This document shows positions 1-13,403 of a DNA stretch of 62,533 nucleotides, piece after piece. Position 1 is the stretch's first letter. Every line of letters starts with the position of its first letter. The DNA comes from Cylindrodendrum hubeiense (taxonomy: Eukaryota; Ascomycota; Sordariomycetes; Hypocreales; Nectriaceae), in NCBI GenBank assembly GCA_014621425.1, contig JAANBB010000231.1:1-62533 (forward strand). The letters are read 5' to 3'. Both the position numbers and the translations under genes were made by a program. The notes beneath the pieces are model-generated. The model did not search any database. It saw nothing but the letters and a program-made list of their open reading frames with translations, and was not told the origin of the DNA.

Positions 1-1
1 T

Positions 2-100
2 CGGCAGCAGCCCAAGGACGAGGAAGAAGATGACGATCCGTTTGGAGATAACCATGTGATTGACACACCCGCTGTTGAATGCGAGCAGCCTAGATGGTGA
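2..100 (+). CDS. C-terminal end of an unidentified protein (5' cut by window edge)
   Basis: An open frame enters from the window edge and ends at a TGA at 98-100. It encodes 32 residues with an acidic run followed by DPFGD and a TPAVE-like tail ending in RW. The acidic low-complexity tail looks like the end of a real eukaryotic protein, since no frame upstream is interrupted and codon use is ordinary. Too little is present to name a family. It could also be a chance open frame, as it is very short. Confidence 0.4.
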   Translation, partial: RQQPKDEEEDDDPFGDNHVIDTPAVECEQPRW

Positions 101-3100
101 ATGTTTGGCATCGAAGAGTTTGAGGTTTTAGGGTAGCGACATAGTGATGAGTTGAGGATAAGTTGTCTTGGAAGAGCAGATCTTTGTCTTTAGTGAGATA
201 TAAGCGATACCTTGAATTGCACAAACCCCAATTCCCACCACTTCACTGTCTTTTCTTTTTTGTATACTTGCTGCCATATGCATCGTCTGATTTCACCCCA
301 ACTCCAGCAATTGAAACACTGACAAGGATTCTCCCAACCTGTCATATACTCAGTATAGGGTAGGATAGTAGCTTCAACTCGGCGCATCTTATCTCATCTA
401 ATTACCAGGCAGTCACCTGCGACTCCGCCGGACCCGAATCTAGACCCGACAACCCCCGACTCAAAGTTGCGCTTCATGCCACCAACCGCGGTCTTGGCTC
501 GTCCGACCTCAGCGTGCCACTCATCTTGTGCCGGTCACATTCTCAACCTAACGGGGGGAGGCCATTTCGGTCCTCCGCTACTACCTACCTACATTAGCTA
601 CATTACCAACCTCACTATTGACGTGGGATAGGGGACGGATGTGATAGAACCCGCGCTTCCCGTGGATAAAGCGCTTCGAGAAATTCCAGACCGCTTCCAT
701 CTTCGCTCCACCGCCGTTTATCCTCCCCCGTGTCGAAACGCCTCCCGCGCGCAGCTTTATTGGCGGCCAGGGCCTCCGCGCGCATAGCCAGACAGGCGTT
801 CGCCCAACTAATCTCCACGACTGCATGCACGCAAGGCTGCGCTGCATCCAGCGAGCTTTCCACCCCCAGTTCCCATAAGCCGTGAGCCCACTAGGCAGCG
901 GGCACATGAGCAAAGAAAAGCAAATCTCCACCGTCCGCAAGATGGCGGGAGCAATCGCCAAGGGGAACTGACAGAAAAAAGGAAAAAAATTGTGAGCATC
1001 TTGCTGAGATTCCCGCCGAGATTCCCGGGGAATCTGACAGCCGCAATCCAACACGCCAGGCGGCCCCTGACTTCATCCCTATGAACAGTTCACCGTTCAT
1101 GCCCCTCTTTGGTTGCGAGCAGCTAATGTGGACGAACGGACTGCGTAATGCGTTTAATTAAGACGGAATACTTGCTCATGCCTCTTCTGGGCCTTGATCC
1201 ATCATGCTCCCCGCGCGACCAACGGTGAAGAAAACAAAGTAAAAATCCTACCGGTGTAGATCGGGCTTCCCTGAAGATCAATGGAGTCCTGGCGGGTCTT
1301 TTGGCAGACCCGCGCTGGTCAGTGTTCACCGACACCCGACTCACGCGGGAAGAGTTTGCATCGGATGTGTATCTGAACAATGCTCATCCCGCCCGAGGAT
1401 GGACTGTGAGCTTATAGCAATGACTGGAATGTATGAAATGGTCCTGCCTCCCGCTATCCCGCATGGCCGGACCGGTATATGGCACGCCGCTTGGATGCCA
1501 TCCAGCACCGAACACCCGTCCCAACCTTCTGACATTGACAGCGCATCGCAAATGACCGCGGGTCGGTACCGACGTAGATCCTGTTGACCGGCATGACCCA
1601 GAGATTCCGCGCTGCACCCAACATCGCGCGCTCGTCGCCCAGGACCAGGCTGAACGAGTAAGTGGTGCTGCTTCGTATGCGCCCCCCTGCTCCGCTATTC
1701 TCTTCAGCTGTCAGGGTCCCGGGCGCAACACAACGGTCACAGGCTGAGACATGCTGTTTGCACTACGGATGCGCGAGGCTTGCGTCCTCAAACCGCACCG
1801 ACGGCATATTCAGCCCAGATGCCGCCCACCGCGGAGAGGGCTGAAATTGCTAAAGAGTGCCAGACGAGGGGTGCCACATGACCTCAACACTCGATACTCG
1901 ACACTCGAATAGTCTCTTTAATGGGATTCGTGAAATTGGCCTTTGTCGTCCGCCTTGGATCGGCCCCCACCTCACCTGAGGATAGCGCCGTGGAAGCCGG
2001 AAGAGGGTGTGGTGGCATGGTTGCCAACGCAGCGAGGACGATAGTTTTTTGCCATCGTCTCCCGATAAAGCAGGACAAAGCTGCCGACATGGCATCATAG
2101 GGTCGTCAGGCGACCTTCGGAAGGGCGACTGCTGCCATTATGAACCTTCTTTGTTTCTAGCGTCGTATCCGGGGAACTGAGGCGAAGAGGTTATCGCGAC
2201 AGAAGCAAAGGTGCATGCCGGCATCGAGCGGCCCTCGTGGCAGCCACGGGCCCAGGACATCCCTGCCGGCGCACCGGTGCACCCAGCACTGTGCAGCCCT
2301 GAGATGGCATTTTCTCACGGACCTTCTCGCCGCCCCCACTGCTTCTGGAAGCCTTCTATCGATTGTTTCACGGACTCGCGGAAATGTCCGCCAACGACTC
2401 GGAGCTGGCCCTTGGGTGGGATCCCGGGGTCGGGGCCTGCATGACGACGGCCGTACTCCCGGTTGGTCGGAGCGCCTGGCGTTGGGTTCCAGGCGGGCAA
2501 AGGGGACAAAAGGGGGTCAATGAGAGGCAGTGTACGAGGTGCGCATGAACAAACAAAAGGCAGCTTGGAGATGGGGAGGAGACGGGGGAGAGGCCACTCG
2601 ATCCGCAATCAGCGCAGGCTGAGTCTCGTCGGGCTGCATGTTGGGCGCCGGGCGATCGCCACCCGCGGCGACCAAACAGGGTCAACAATAGGTAGCATGC
2701 GGCCAGGGCATGTATTGATTCACACATTCCTTCAGAATCCTGGGGAAACGCAATGTGATGTCGATCATGTATGATGCAGTTCGCGTCGACGCCCGCACCA
2801 CGATTCAGACCCTCGATTGTTTCAACTGAGCTTTGGGCAACCACCAGTATTCTATTCAGGGCATTGGACGCGCAAGGGAGGGAGCTCGGATAGGATCGAC
2901 AAAGACGTCGCAACGGTGCTGCGACAGCCGGGAGCCATGGCCAGCTTGATGGCTTGCTCCCATGGGCCACCCGTTGGGCGCCACCGGCCCCTCGTCCTTG
3001 TCCCAAGCTCCCTCCATTCTTCGCACCCTTTCCCCAAGGCTTCCCCCAAAACCGCCAGTCTCCACGACGGAAGCTTGGTGTTGGAGGCGGGCGTGTGGTA

Positions 3101-4440
3101 CGGTAGCATTAGCCCTGTTCGTTTGTTGCAACCGTTTCTGGTCATAGCGCGCCGCGCGTTGGCAAGATATTCAGCCATACGGCGGCTGGGCGCTGAGATG
3201 CGTCTGACTGTATCTTGGTACAGCTCCGAGATGGAGACGGCTGGAGACTGGAGTCGGACGTAGTCACGCTAAGCCGAAGGCTCTGTGGTCGTTGTTTCAT
3301 CCATGCCTGAGACGACTGCCCCAATCAGGACCAAAATAGTCACCGCGGCGGATTTGCATTGCTGTTGGCGGTGATTAGATTTAATTCACCAGGGCCCTGG
3401 GCTCTTTTGGCGCCGGCGCATCGCCTTCACCGAACTTGGCGTGCGGGTGACGGGACGACGGGTTCAACGAGCGAGCCAGCCACTGCAGCGTCCGTTCGCA
3501 ATCAAAGTCGATGGCGGTGGGCCCTGGCTATTGTCAGGTACGGAGAATGGGGCACCGAGGACGGAGTAGCTGCAGGGCTATTCAGGCTCGGTGACGGGCG
3601 GTACGTGCGCGGAATTTCTAGAAGGCGGCTTTGGCGATGGTGGCAGTTACAAGTCGCACTGGTCGTTTCGGCGGTGGTGTGGGGGCACCGTACCTTAGCT
3701 ATTGGACGGCCTCCAGCCACACACACCGCCGAGGGCGTTCGCAAGATCCATGACAATAGACAAGCCGCCTGTTTGGGTGTATTGAGGCAGATGCGGAGGT
3801 GCAGGCCATGACAAACAGGTCCCGGGCGCTGAGAGATGGTGGAGGTGGGCAATGGGCCATTACTGGGCCCGACCGACTGCATCACAAACCCGCAGATTGC
3901 ACCGACGAGACGTAATGGGATGCAATGTGATGGTACGTGATGGGACGCGTTGAAAGGCGGTGGCCTGTTTGAGTGGTTTCTGCTCCGTGCCCCCCTTTCC
4001 CGTCACCCATTGCTCGCCTTTCTGAGTCGTAAGACGGGCGACGTCGAGGCATGATGCCTGTTCCTTCGGGAGCGGTGACCCTGGCCTCCCGCGCTGGCAC
4101 GGCCAGGATTTCCCCAGCTGGTAAGGGCAGGCTCCTGGCGCTTTTGGGCAATGGGCGGAACTGGGCGATGTCTCGTGCAAGCCTTGGGAGCATGCAACAG
4201 CTGGAGCGGGAGTGGGAGCCGTCCCGGAGCCGCAGCAACACTCGCCATACATGGGTATTGGAGGGATGGCCTATATCCCATCATGGGTGAGAATGGCCTT
4301 AGGTTTGGAGCTTGAGATGGATGACCTCAAAGATGGGCAGACTCGGACCTCAGTCCACCCCCGGACGCATCGGCCAGGGCGGACGGCGCGGCGTTTGCTC
4401 CCACTGAGCTTCAGCACTGATGAGCGCAGCGCCAGCACTA

Positions 4441-4500
4441 GAGGGACGACTGGAGACGACTGGAGCCGACTGGAGCCGACTGGAGATGACTAGAGGCGAC
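4441..4500. repeat. Degenerate 10-nt tandem repeat
   Basis: About six copies of a 10-nt unit close to TGGAGNCGAC follow each other directly, with substitutions mainly at position 6 and in the last copies. It is intergenic. Confidence 0.8.
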
Positions 4501-5603
4501 CAGAGACGGCGCCATAGCCCAGAGACGACGCCATTTGGCTTCTCGAAGGCCGTCAGAACGATGGGCATGATCCATGCTTTCGCAGCACGGGGCACACGGG
4601 AGACGGGGCCATGAGCACAAAGGGCCCAAGGGCCATGGCGCAGAGGCGTAGAGGGGGTGTAAACAAACAAGCGGCAGGGGGGCATGGTAGTTGGGACATT
4701 TGCATGGGCCGGGGGTTGGAAACACGGGGCAAGCTGGGCGTTGCGCGGACCACACCAGTGAGCAGGACCTGCGACGTGCCTGCGGCAAGCACGGAGGCCG
4801 AGGCGCTACGCATTAAGGGTGTTCCATCTTCCAGAAGGCTTCGAGAAACCTTCCGAGGCCAGTTAGCGTAATTTCCCGTTGTAATGCATTGGCCACCGGC
4901 CTCCCCACGCAGCCAACCACATGTCAGCGACGGCATTCTAAGGGCCCCGCCACCCCTGCGACAGCCCTCTTCTCGTTTGGCTGGCGCCCCTTTTGGACTT
5001 GGAGCATCGTCGCCTAGCGGGGGGAGTACTGTGGAGCAGCCCTGCTGGGAAGATAGTTATTGTTGTTGTTGCTATGACTCCGACCGCAGCGTGCTATTGT
5101 GATTGTCGACGGTCATGTGCGCCTGCAAATCGTGGGGACAATAGGCGGCTGGTTTGCGGAGCGGGCGGCGTGCGTGCGGCGTGCGTGGGAGGCTGGGCCG
5201 TCTTTGTTTCTTTTGGGGGGATCGTGATGCCCATCATACGCCACCCATGTCCATGCTCTAAGTTCTCGGTCTGCATGGAGAAGCAGGTGTGTAAGGGCAA
5301 GCCAGGTACGGGTCCTCGAGTACCGGCCCAGGTATCGTGCACAGTGCAGGGCGGCTCCAGGACCAACTCGAGCACCCACTCCCAGGCTTCTCACTGGCAA
5401 CTCTCGAGGGGCGACCGCGGCAGTGCCCAGGCCACCTGCTTCCGATCCGATTGGGCATGCCCTCATCGCTCTGGGGCAGGACCTTCTGATCCATGCGTGA
5501 GCGACGGTCAACAAACATACCACAAGTGGCAGACTTGTGCCTGTTGCGTGCATTAATCCACGGGTCCATGGCACAATACCAGCGAAGCAACGTAGCGTAT
5601 CCC

Positions 5604-5631
5604 TCTGATCCCACTGATCCCACTGATCCCA
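5604..5631. repeat. 9-nt tandem repeat, three copies
   Basis: The unit CTGATCCCA is repeated three times almost perfectly in intergenic DNA. Confidence 0.75.
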
Positions 5632-7667
5632 GGGCTTCCGACACCCTGGGCCATGGATGCTGGATTTGTCTTTACCCAGCGACTCGAGAATCCCAGCGGC
5701 CAACCGATGCTGGTGGAATGAGAGCCCACCAAAGCAGGGGCAGCCGTGGCACCAGCCCAGGCAAGCGAGCGATGGATCGCCCGAGTCCTTGGGACGGTAC
5801 TGCGTCCGCGGCGGGTAGTGCTGGGACAATCAGATGACTCTGACTGCCGTCCGTCATTTTGATTTGCATCACACATCATTCTGGAAGCCTCACTAGATGG
5901 GGGACGACTGGGGTTGGCGGTCCTGATTCGCAGTCGCCGAGATTCAGGTACAGGCTCGACAGCGATCGCAGGCGGTGATGGAAATTGCCAGCGGTCGATG
6001 GAGCTCAGTATGGAGTCCGTTGGATGCGCCTCAACAGAGGGCTGGAGACGTGGCCGTGCCGCCAAGGGAGGTGGGCTCTCAGGTGAGGCAAGCCACAGTA
6101 GACAACGCGACACCGCCGCCAGCGATTGACAGGGATCGAGGGAATGGCCTTCTGGAAGCTCACTTCAGATCTGCCACCCGCACGGAGTACGCAGCCTGGC
6201 GGCCCTGGCCTGACAGCCCAGCTCCGTCGCGCGCCCAAAACGACGGCCCCATTGATTGCCCAGGGCACGATGTAGACGATGTAGACAGGGGGTCAGCAGC
6301 TTTAGGCATTGGGTCCTGGGGGGCGCACACGCCATTCCTCCGGCCTTGCAGGGGAGGGCGAAGGGTGTCGTGTCATGACGTCGGCCCTGGTTGCTTGCCG
6401 GCGGTGCTCGTACGTACTAACATGTAGTACCACCACAGCAGTATGTGGTGGTGCTGCGAGGACAGACGTGGGAGGACAGGGGGGCCGTTGGAATTTGGGG
6501 TTCGTGGACCACCGGCTTTCGGGGGAGGGTCAGAGAGAGGCCTGTTCGCCATCCCGAGGGAGAGGGAGAGGGTATCAGAGGCCAGACGATCCTCTGGACG
6601 CGTGCATGCATCGGGAAACCGCATCTCAATCGCATCGCATCGCACGGCATAGCAAGGCCTGGCCACCACGAGCCCACGGTCTTGGAAGTTTGCTGCTGGC
6701 GGGTGTAAACTTTGGTGATTGCTCCCTCGGCTTGGCTTACGGAGTCTAATACATGACATCGTATCGCTGCCGCATTAAATCAACCTGGAACCAACCATCC
6801 CGCCATGCCACCCCAAAACACATCCCCCCTACCTAAGAGCAGCATCTTACGGGCAACAGACGAGACGGGAGGCGTCCACTCGCAACTCGCATCACCAGCA
6901 TAATGTCGCCCGCCCAACTTGCAAATAGGTACGACGGCCGACGTACCAGGCTGACAGGGACAGGCCTGCTTCCGTTTTGCGTGCATCCCATCCTGGACTC
7001 CTCAGTGCTGCGCCGGGGTCGCCCCAGCTCATGCCACGGCTGCCCTCTGTCCAGATGAGCAGGACCACTAGCTGTCCCAATCACTGCCGCTGAGGTCCCA
7101 GTCGCCAGCGTGCGTCCCCGCCCTGCGCTGTACGACAGTACTCTTTTGGGTCAGTCCCAGGGCCCCCGAGGGCCCCGTAACGGAGAGGTGCGTACCTTTG
7201 TCTGCTCGACTCAGGTCCCGGACGCTCCCCCGTTTCCCCTTGAGGCTGCACATCTGCCCTCCTGGTCAGTTGCCTTTGCTCGATGGGGCGGCGCCGCGGC
7301 GGCCGGGGTCGTCTACTCGGCGCAGAGCCTGGGCGCATTGCTGGGCTGGCGCACTGTGCACACTGTGCAGGGGTACCTGTCTCGCGGGAGCGCTGGAGTG
7401 CATCTGTCGAGTCTCCATTCTCCATCCAATTCTCCAAAGCGTCTCCATTCTCCAGTCTTCCCCCGACACCCAGACCAGCCAGCTCCATTCGCTCGCTGGG
7501 TAGCCACCCGTTCGTTTCAATTCCCAGGGTCATTTCTTTTTGCTCCCATTCTGGGGCTCGGGCTCCCTAGGGGGGTACCTCATCTTGGAGCTGCTATTTT
7601 GATGCTGCTTAGTCTATCCCGTCACTCACATTGTGCCCACCGCCTTGGCCACACGCCCTCTGACACA

Positions 7668-7751
7668 CCCGCGCCCACGCCCACGCCCTCGCCCACGCCC
7701 ACCTCCCGCCCACCTCACGCTCCACGCCCACCTCGCGCTTCACGCCCACCA
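7668..7751. repeat. CACGCC-rich microsatellite-like tract
   Basis: A pyrimidine-rich tract is built from CACGCC/CGCCCAC hexamer-like units with interruptions. It lies just upstream of the CT-rich leader of the C2H2 factor, so it could be part of its promoter. Confidence 0.7.
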
Positions 7752-7899
7752 AAAGGTACCGCGCTGGGCTGGGCTGAGCTGGCTGTCTTGCCTCTGTCTC
7801 GTACTGTTATAATAGTGCCGGCACTCCCCCCCAGCCTATGTTTTGTCCCAGCTCCTGCCCGTGATCAAATACCTCCTTCATCGACGTTCCTTCCCTTGA

Positions 7900-9152
7900 C
7901 CTGCGCATCGCTTTACTCCTGCCGCCATCCGTCTGCCACCTGCCACCTGCCACCCCCCGTCCCGTGCTTGCTCCATACCATACCACCGCCCTTTTCTTGA
8001 GAGATCTGGCGCACAGAACAAACCCGACGAGATCCAACCCTCCAACGCAAATCCTCACACCTACACCACCAGCAACCATCAAACACCGCCCACCGGCGCC
8101 GCCAAACGCATCCCCTCAAACTCCAACATCCGGTAAGTTCGACTTTTTCAAGCCCTTGGGCACACACCCTTGCTTTGCACCATCCCGGGCTTCCTGGTTG
8201 TTCTTGCTACACTCGCATTGCCGTCGTTTGATCCCTGCTCCATCGCGTACCGCAGTTGGTTTGCACGGCGTTGCACGGCGCGCGTTGGAGTCCCGCTATT
8301 CACGCCCTCCACCTCACGATCCCTGCCCCTGGTCTGGGAGTTTTTTTTTCGGGGCCTCCACTCCACGGCCGCCTTGTCACGTCCCGCTCAGAGACCCAAC
8401 CTGACATAAAGGCTTGGCCCCTACCTGGCCTCGATCGAACATCTACTCCTCGACCTCCCCTCTCCCCGTTCCCCTTGATCACATTCTTTAAAACATTTCA
8501 TCCTTGATCCGATCTTCTTCAGTGTCTACTGGCGCTCGTCAATATCTTTTACCGTCCTTCCTCAACCACATCTTCTTGACGTGTCTGACCTCTGGTACCT
8601 GCATTTAGGTTCATCGCGAACAGACCACCCCGAGATCCCCTCGTCTCTTTCAACGCCGACATCCCGCCTCTCGACCTCCTTTCGCACCTCGTTGTGTGAA
8701 TCAACAATCAACAGACGTTCGTGCCACACAAGTCATCCCTCCACCCACCACCGTCAAATCTCGTCTCTCCCGCTAGTCGGCAAGAAAATTTCTCCACCAT
8801 CGCCGCTCGCGCCGCTGCCTACGCAAACACATCTTTTTGTCGCAGGTCGACCTGGGAATAAAAAAAAGGTACGTCGCATAACTTGGAGCCTCGGCCTCGA
8901 CCTCGGCATGCCTACTGCTTTCCCTTTGACACACGGGCACCACCATGATCAGGTCATACCCGTCGCAAGGGGGGCAACCAGGATTGTCTTGGTCCTGATG
9001 CTCGTGTTTCCTTTCATTCACTGGTTCAGCCTCATGCGACACCCTGGAATTTGGCGCTGACTTTTTCCTATTAGCCACAACTTGAACGCCTCCTGTTGTG
9101 AGACTTCAATTTTAAATTCCCCTTCCGAGATTACGATCGAACGCCTTGCACA
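7900..9152 (+). promoter_or_regulatory. Probable promoter and intron-bearing 5' leader of the C2H2 factor
   Basis: The 1.2 kb before the ATG at 9153 is CT-rich and without a coding frame. It contains good intron borders: a GTAAGT donor at 8133 that could pair with the acceptor ending at 8844, and a GTACGT donor at 8869 that could pair with the acceptor ending at 9074. Long leaders with introns are common for fungal developmental regulators. The actual transcription start and splicing are inferred. Confidence 0.45.
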
Positions 9153-10553
<1,401 letters not shown>

Positions 10554-11892
10554 GTGGCCAATCTACCATCCTCGGAGCTTGCGGAAGAGGCCCTTCCCAC
10601 CCCTGGGCTTCCCAGCTCAACACATTGATACCCTGTATTTGTTGTCAAAGATCTGCCCGCCTTCGGGCACGGAGATTTCAACGGCGTTTGTTCTCGGACT
10701 GGATCCCTTTACACCTCTCAAAATTGCATGGACTCGGAATTACATGCTCACGGTCACCTAATACTACACCTCTCTGACGCGTGGGCTCACTCCTTGACGG
10801 AGCATGTTCGGAACGCCATTTCCCTTTGCTCATTTTCCTAATCTTTTGATTGATTCCCATTACCCGCCTCGAATTCTTTCCTTTGTTCAAGCTCGAAATA
10901 GACTGGCGGCCGGCAACCTTATGATAATGGACACTGGCTGCACGATGTTCAAGGAAAGGGAGTTAAACTGGCACGCTGCTGTGGCTTTCACACGCGGGAA
11001 GCGAACAGCAGGCATTATGGGAACACAATACGCTGGCCTGTTTGTTGTATGTATTTAGTACCTGATAGAGGTTTGGACTCGGGATTAGGAGCCAACACAT
11101 TATAGACTTGCTATTACCTGCGATAACAGTTGGAAGTATCGATACTAGTGACATGGTGACAGGACGGCGGGATGACATGATGAGCTAAGCTGGCTGCAGA
11201 GTTAGCCTGCAGCAGCGCAGATGGCTGTTGGATCAGGAAGTGATCTGTGCCAGCTGAATGCACTTTGATGTCTCGGACCCCAGTCGAGCCGCTAGGAGCC
11301 GACGGAGCCTTAGATCGATCGAACCGCGACGCACGGCGACTGCACTGCGTCTGTGCCCACGATCTAATTATTAACCACGGAGAAGGACTAGAGAATCGAT
11401 CGTAGATGCAGTGTGGACTAGTCTAGTCCGGCCGACCCTGCAGGAGCCGTGGCCGCGGTGAAAACGGGCATGGAGCACTCCCAAGGGTATGTGACACGGG
11501 ATGTGGGCGAGACCACGGTCTCTTTTTCGGAGGCACGTCGAGCGGCGCGCTCCCAGGATCTGATTTTCTGATTTGTAATCGACGACATATTAAAAAATCA
11601 ACCTGGGACCTGGATGTCCAAACGACAGGACAGCAATCAATGGGCTCCAGTGGGGCTTACGCCGTGTTACGGAGAGGTGCAGGGCGGATAGACATGGCGT
11701 GCGGCTTGAGGCTGTCGAGGAGATGGGGTGGTGGTGTGTCTCGCCCGCGGGGAAGATGGGCAGGAGGAGGGGGCCGTCTACTCTTGGGGGTTGGCGATGT
11801 GAAAGAAGACTCTTCTTGATTCTTAATTCATATGCCTTTGCGGTGTGTGGGCCTTGAGACTGTACTCGGAGGCCATCGCCAAGCCGTTCAAC
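10554..11892. other. Intergenic stretch, 3' region of the C2H2 factor and promoter of the DsbA-like gene
   Basis: No coding frame is supported here. The first part is probably the 3' untranslated region. A short palindrome around GGACTAGTCTAGTCC lies at 11414-11428. Nothing else is recognisable. Confidence 0.5.
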
Positions 11893-12947
11893 ATGCACAT
11901 CGAGATCGCCATCCACGCGGATCTGCTTTGTCCGTGGTCCTTTCTCGAGAAACGCAGCCTCGAGACGGCCATGTACCGGTACAAAACACGCAATCCAAAC
12001 GTCGAGTTCGAGGTTATCTGGAAGCCTTATCTGCTCTATCCCACGCTTCGGAAAGGTATGTCGCTCTTTGGGTCGGGGACTAGTAGCGTTGCCTTGTCTC
12101 ATCCCATCTTGTCTCGTCTCTACTCGACGACCAGATGCACTACACCTTGCCAACTGAAGATGCTGACCGTGGCCAACGCCGCACAGTCGACAAGCGTGAG
12201 CTCTACACCAGAATCATGAGCCCTGAGAAGCTCCGTGACTTCATCGACAACGTGCAAAAGGCCGGCAATCGCCACGGCATCGAATTTGCCGTCCATGGCT
12301 CCACGGGGGGCTCGCAGAACTGCCACCGCCTGATCGCCCTCACGCTGCGCACCCTGGGCCCCGTTGCGCAGGCAGCTGTCGTCGAGTCGCTTTTCCGCGG
12401 CCACTTCGAGAACGGCCTGGATGTTACTGACAACTCCTGGCTGCTTTCCGTGGGGCGCAGCGTCGGGCTCGAGCCCAAGGCCATGATTGATGTGTTTCAG
12501 TGCGAAATCATCGGACGCATGCTCGAGGAAGAGGTTTTGGCTGCTGCTGCGGGTGGTGTGATGGCAGTGCCGAGCGTCCTTGTCGGGGGCAAGTTCCGCG
12601 TGGGAGGCTATCAGGAGCCGAAGATGTTTGAGGACTTGTTTGATCGGCTTCAGGACGAGAGCGAAGGGTCCTTGCCACCAATGAGTGAGGTTGTGAGACT
12701 TGCGAACCTAGACAGAGAAGGCTTCGGACAGAGCAGAGAAGGTCTGGGACCGGACAGAGGAGATCCGGAACTCAATAACAGAGGAGGTCTGGGACTATAC
12801 AGACAAGACCCGGGGCCAGTCAGACAATGGCCGGGACCAGACAGAGGGGTCATGGAACCGAACATAGGAGGCCCTGGTCTAGACGGAAGCTTCCCGGGAC
12901 CAGCCAGACAATGGCCGGGACCAGCCAGACAAGGGCCAGGACCATAA
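11893..12947 (+). CDS. DsbA-like thioredoxin-fold oxidoreductase with repeat-derived tail
   Basis: This is a predicted FrnE/DsbA-family thioredoxin-fold protein, possibly a thiol oxidoreductase or glutathione-transferase-like enzyme. Exons 11893-12055 and 12187-12947 give 307 residues. The intron 12056-12186 has a GTATGT donor and a GCTGAC branch point. Its removal gives the family-typical VDKRELY segment right after the first strand-helix unit. The N-terminus has the CPW motif at residues 13-15, but the second cysteine of CPWC is replaced by Ser, so a CxxC redox pair is lacking. The cis-Pro region is AVPSVLVGGKFRVGGYQ, near the usual C-terminus. Residues from about 230 to the end are repeats rich in Gly, Pro, Asp, Arg and Gln, encoded by a minisatellite that runs on past the stop. 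The start was taken as the ATG just before the thioredoxin strand. Confidence 0.82.
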
Positions 12948-13140
12948 CAGACCGGGTCCAAGACTAGCCAGAGACCCGGACAGCGAAGTCCCAGGACCAG
13001 CCGGATAATGGGGGCCAATCAGAGAAAGCCCTGAACCAAACATAGTAGGCCTAGGAGTGATGGAACTACGAGCGGGAGAGATGGAACGAGAAGACGGCGA
13101 GTTGAAACGGGAAAGGATAGGAGGTCTAGTGGGACCCTAA
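12715..13140. repeat. Degenerate GC-rich minisatellite spanning the 3' end of the DsbA-like gene
   Basis: Degenerate units near GGGACCAGCCAGACAA recur many times. They encode the last ~75 residues of the DsbA-like protein and continue for about 190 nt after its stop codon. The unit length drifts around 18-30 nt. Because the repeat ignores the coding boundary, it probably invaded or expanded over the old stop. Confidence 0.7.
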
Positions 13141-13403
13141 TCGCTGATTCAAACCCTATACTGACGCTACGCGTGCGTCTCTTTGTCTAACGTAGCCATA
13201 TGCCGATCACCATGCCTTTGCTTTTGGATCAAAATAAAACAAACCTGCCTTCCGTAAACGCCAAATATACACCTGGTTTCCCATGCCGAGGGAGTAAAAA
13301 CCAGACCGTCCGCCCAGCGCCCTATGTTCTTGATAGCTCGTGAAGCAAAATTACACTCTTTCGTTGCCCTGCTGCCACCCGGTTCCCATGACAAGACAAT
13401 GTT

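Larger units (their letters stand above)
101..7900. other. Long GC-rich gene-free stretch
   Basis: No reading frame here has a recognisable domain, coherent codon use or splice-joined extension. Overlapping frames on both strands are what GC-rich DNA gives by chance. The stretch holds several short degenerate tandem repeats, at 4441-4500, 5604-5631 and 7668-7751. It lies upstream of the C2H2 factor at 9.15 kb, so it may contain distal promoter elements or non-coding transcripts, but nothing in the sequence demonstrates this. Confidence 0.5.

Noticed and set aside
2368..3006. A 212-codon minus-strand frame in the gene-free left part
   Set aside because: No domain, low-complexity content and overlapping open frames on the other strand indicate chance.
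7110..8000. A 296-codon plus-strand frame rich in Pro, Ser and Arg
   Set aside because: It has no ATG at a sensible place, covers microsatellite-like CACGCC DNA, shows no domain, and overlaps equally open frames. It lies in the promoter or leader of the C2H2 factor.
12131..12186. ATG at 12135 as start of the second exon or of a separate DsbA-like gene
   Set aside because: Placing the acceptor at 12134 puts the join out of frame. The acceptor at 12186 keeps the frame and gives the family sequence.
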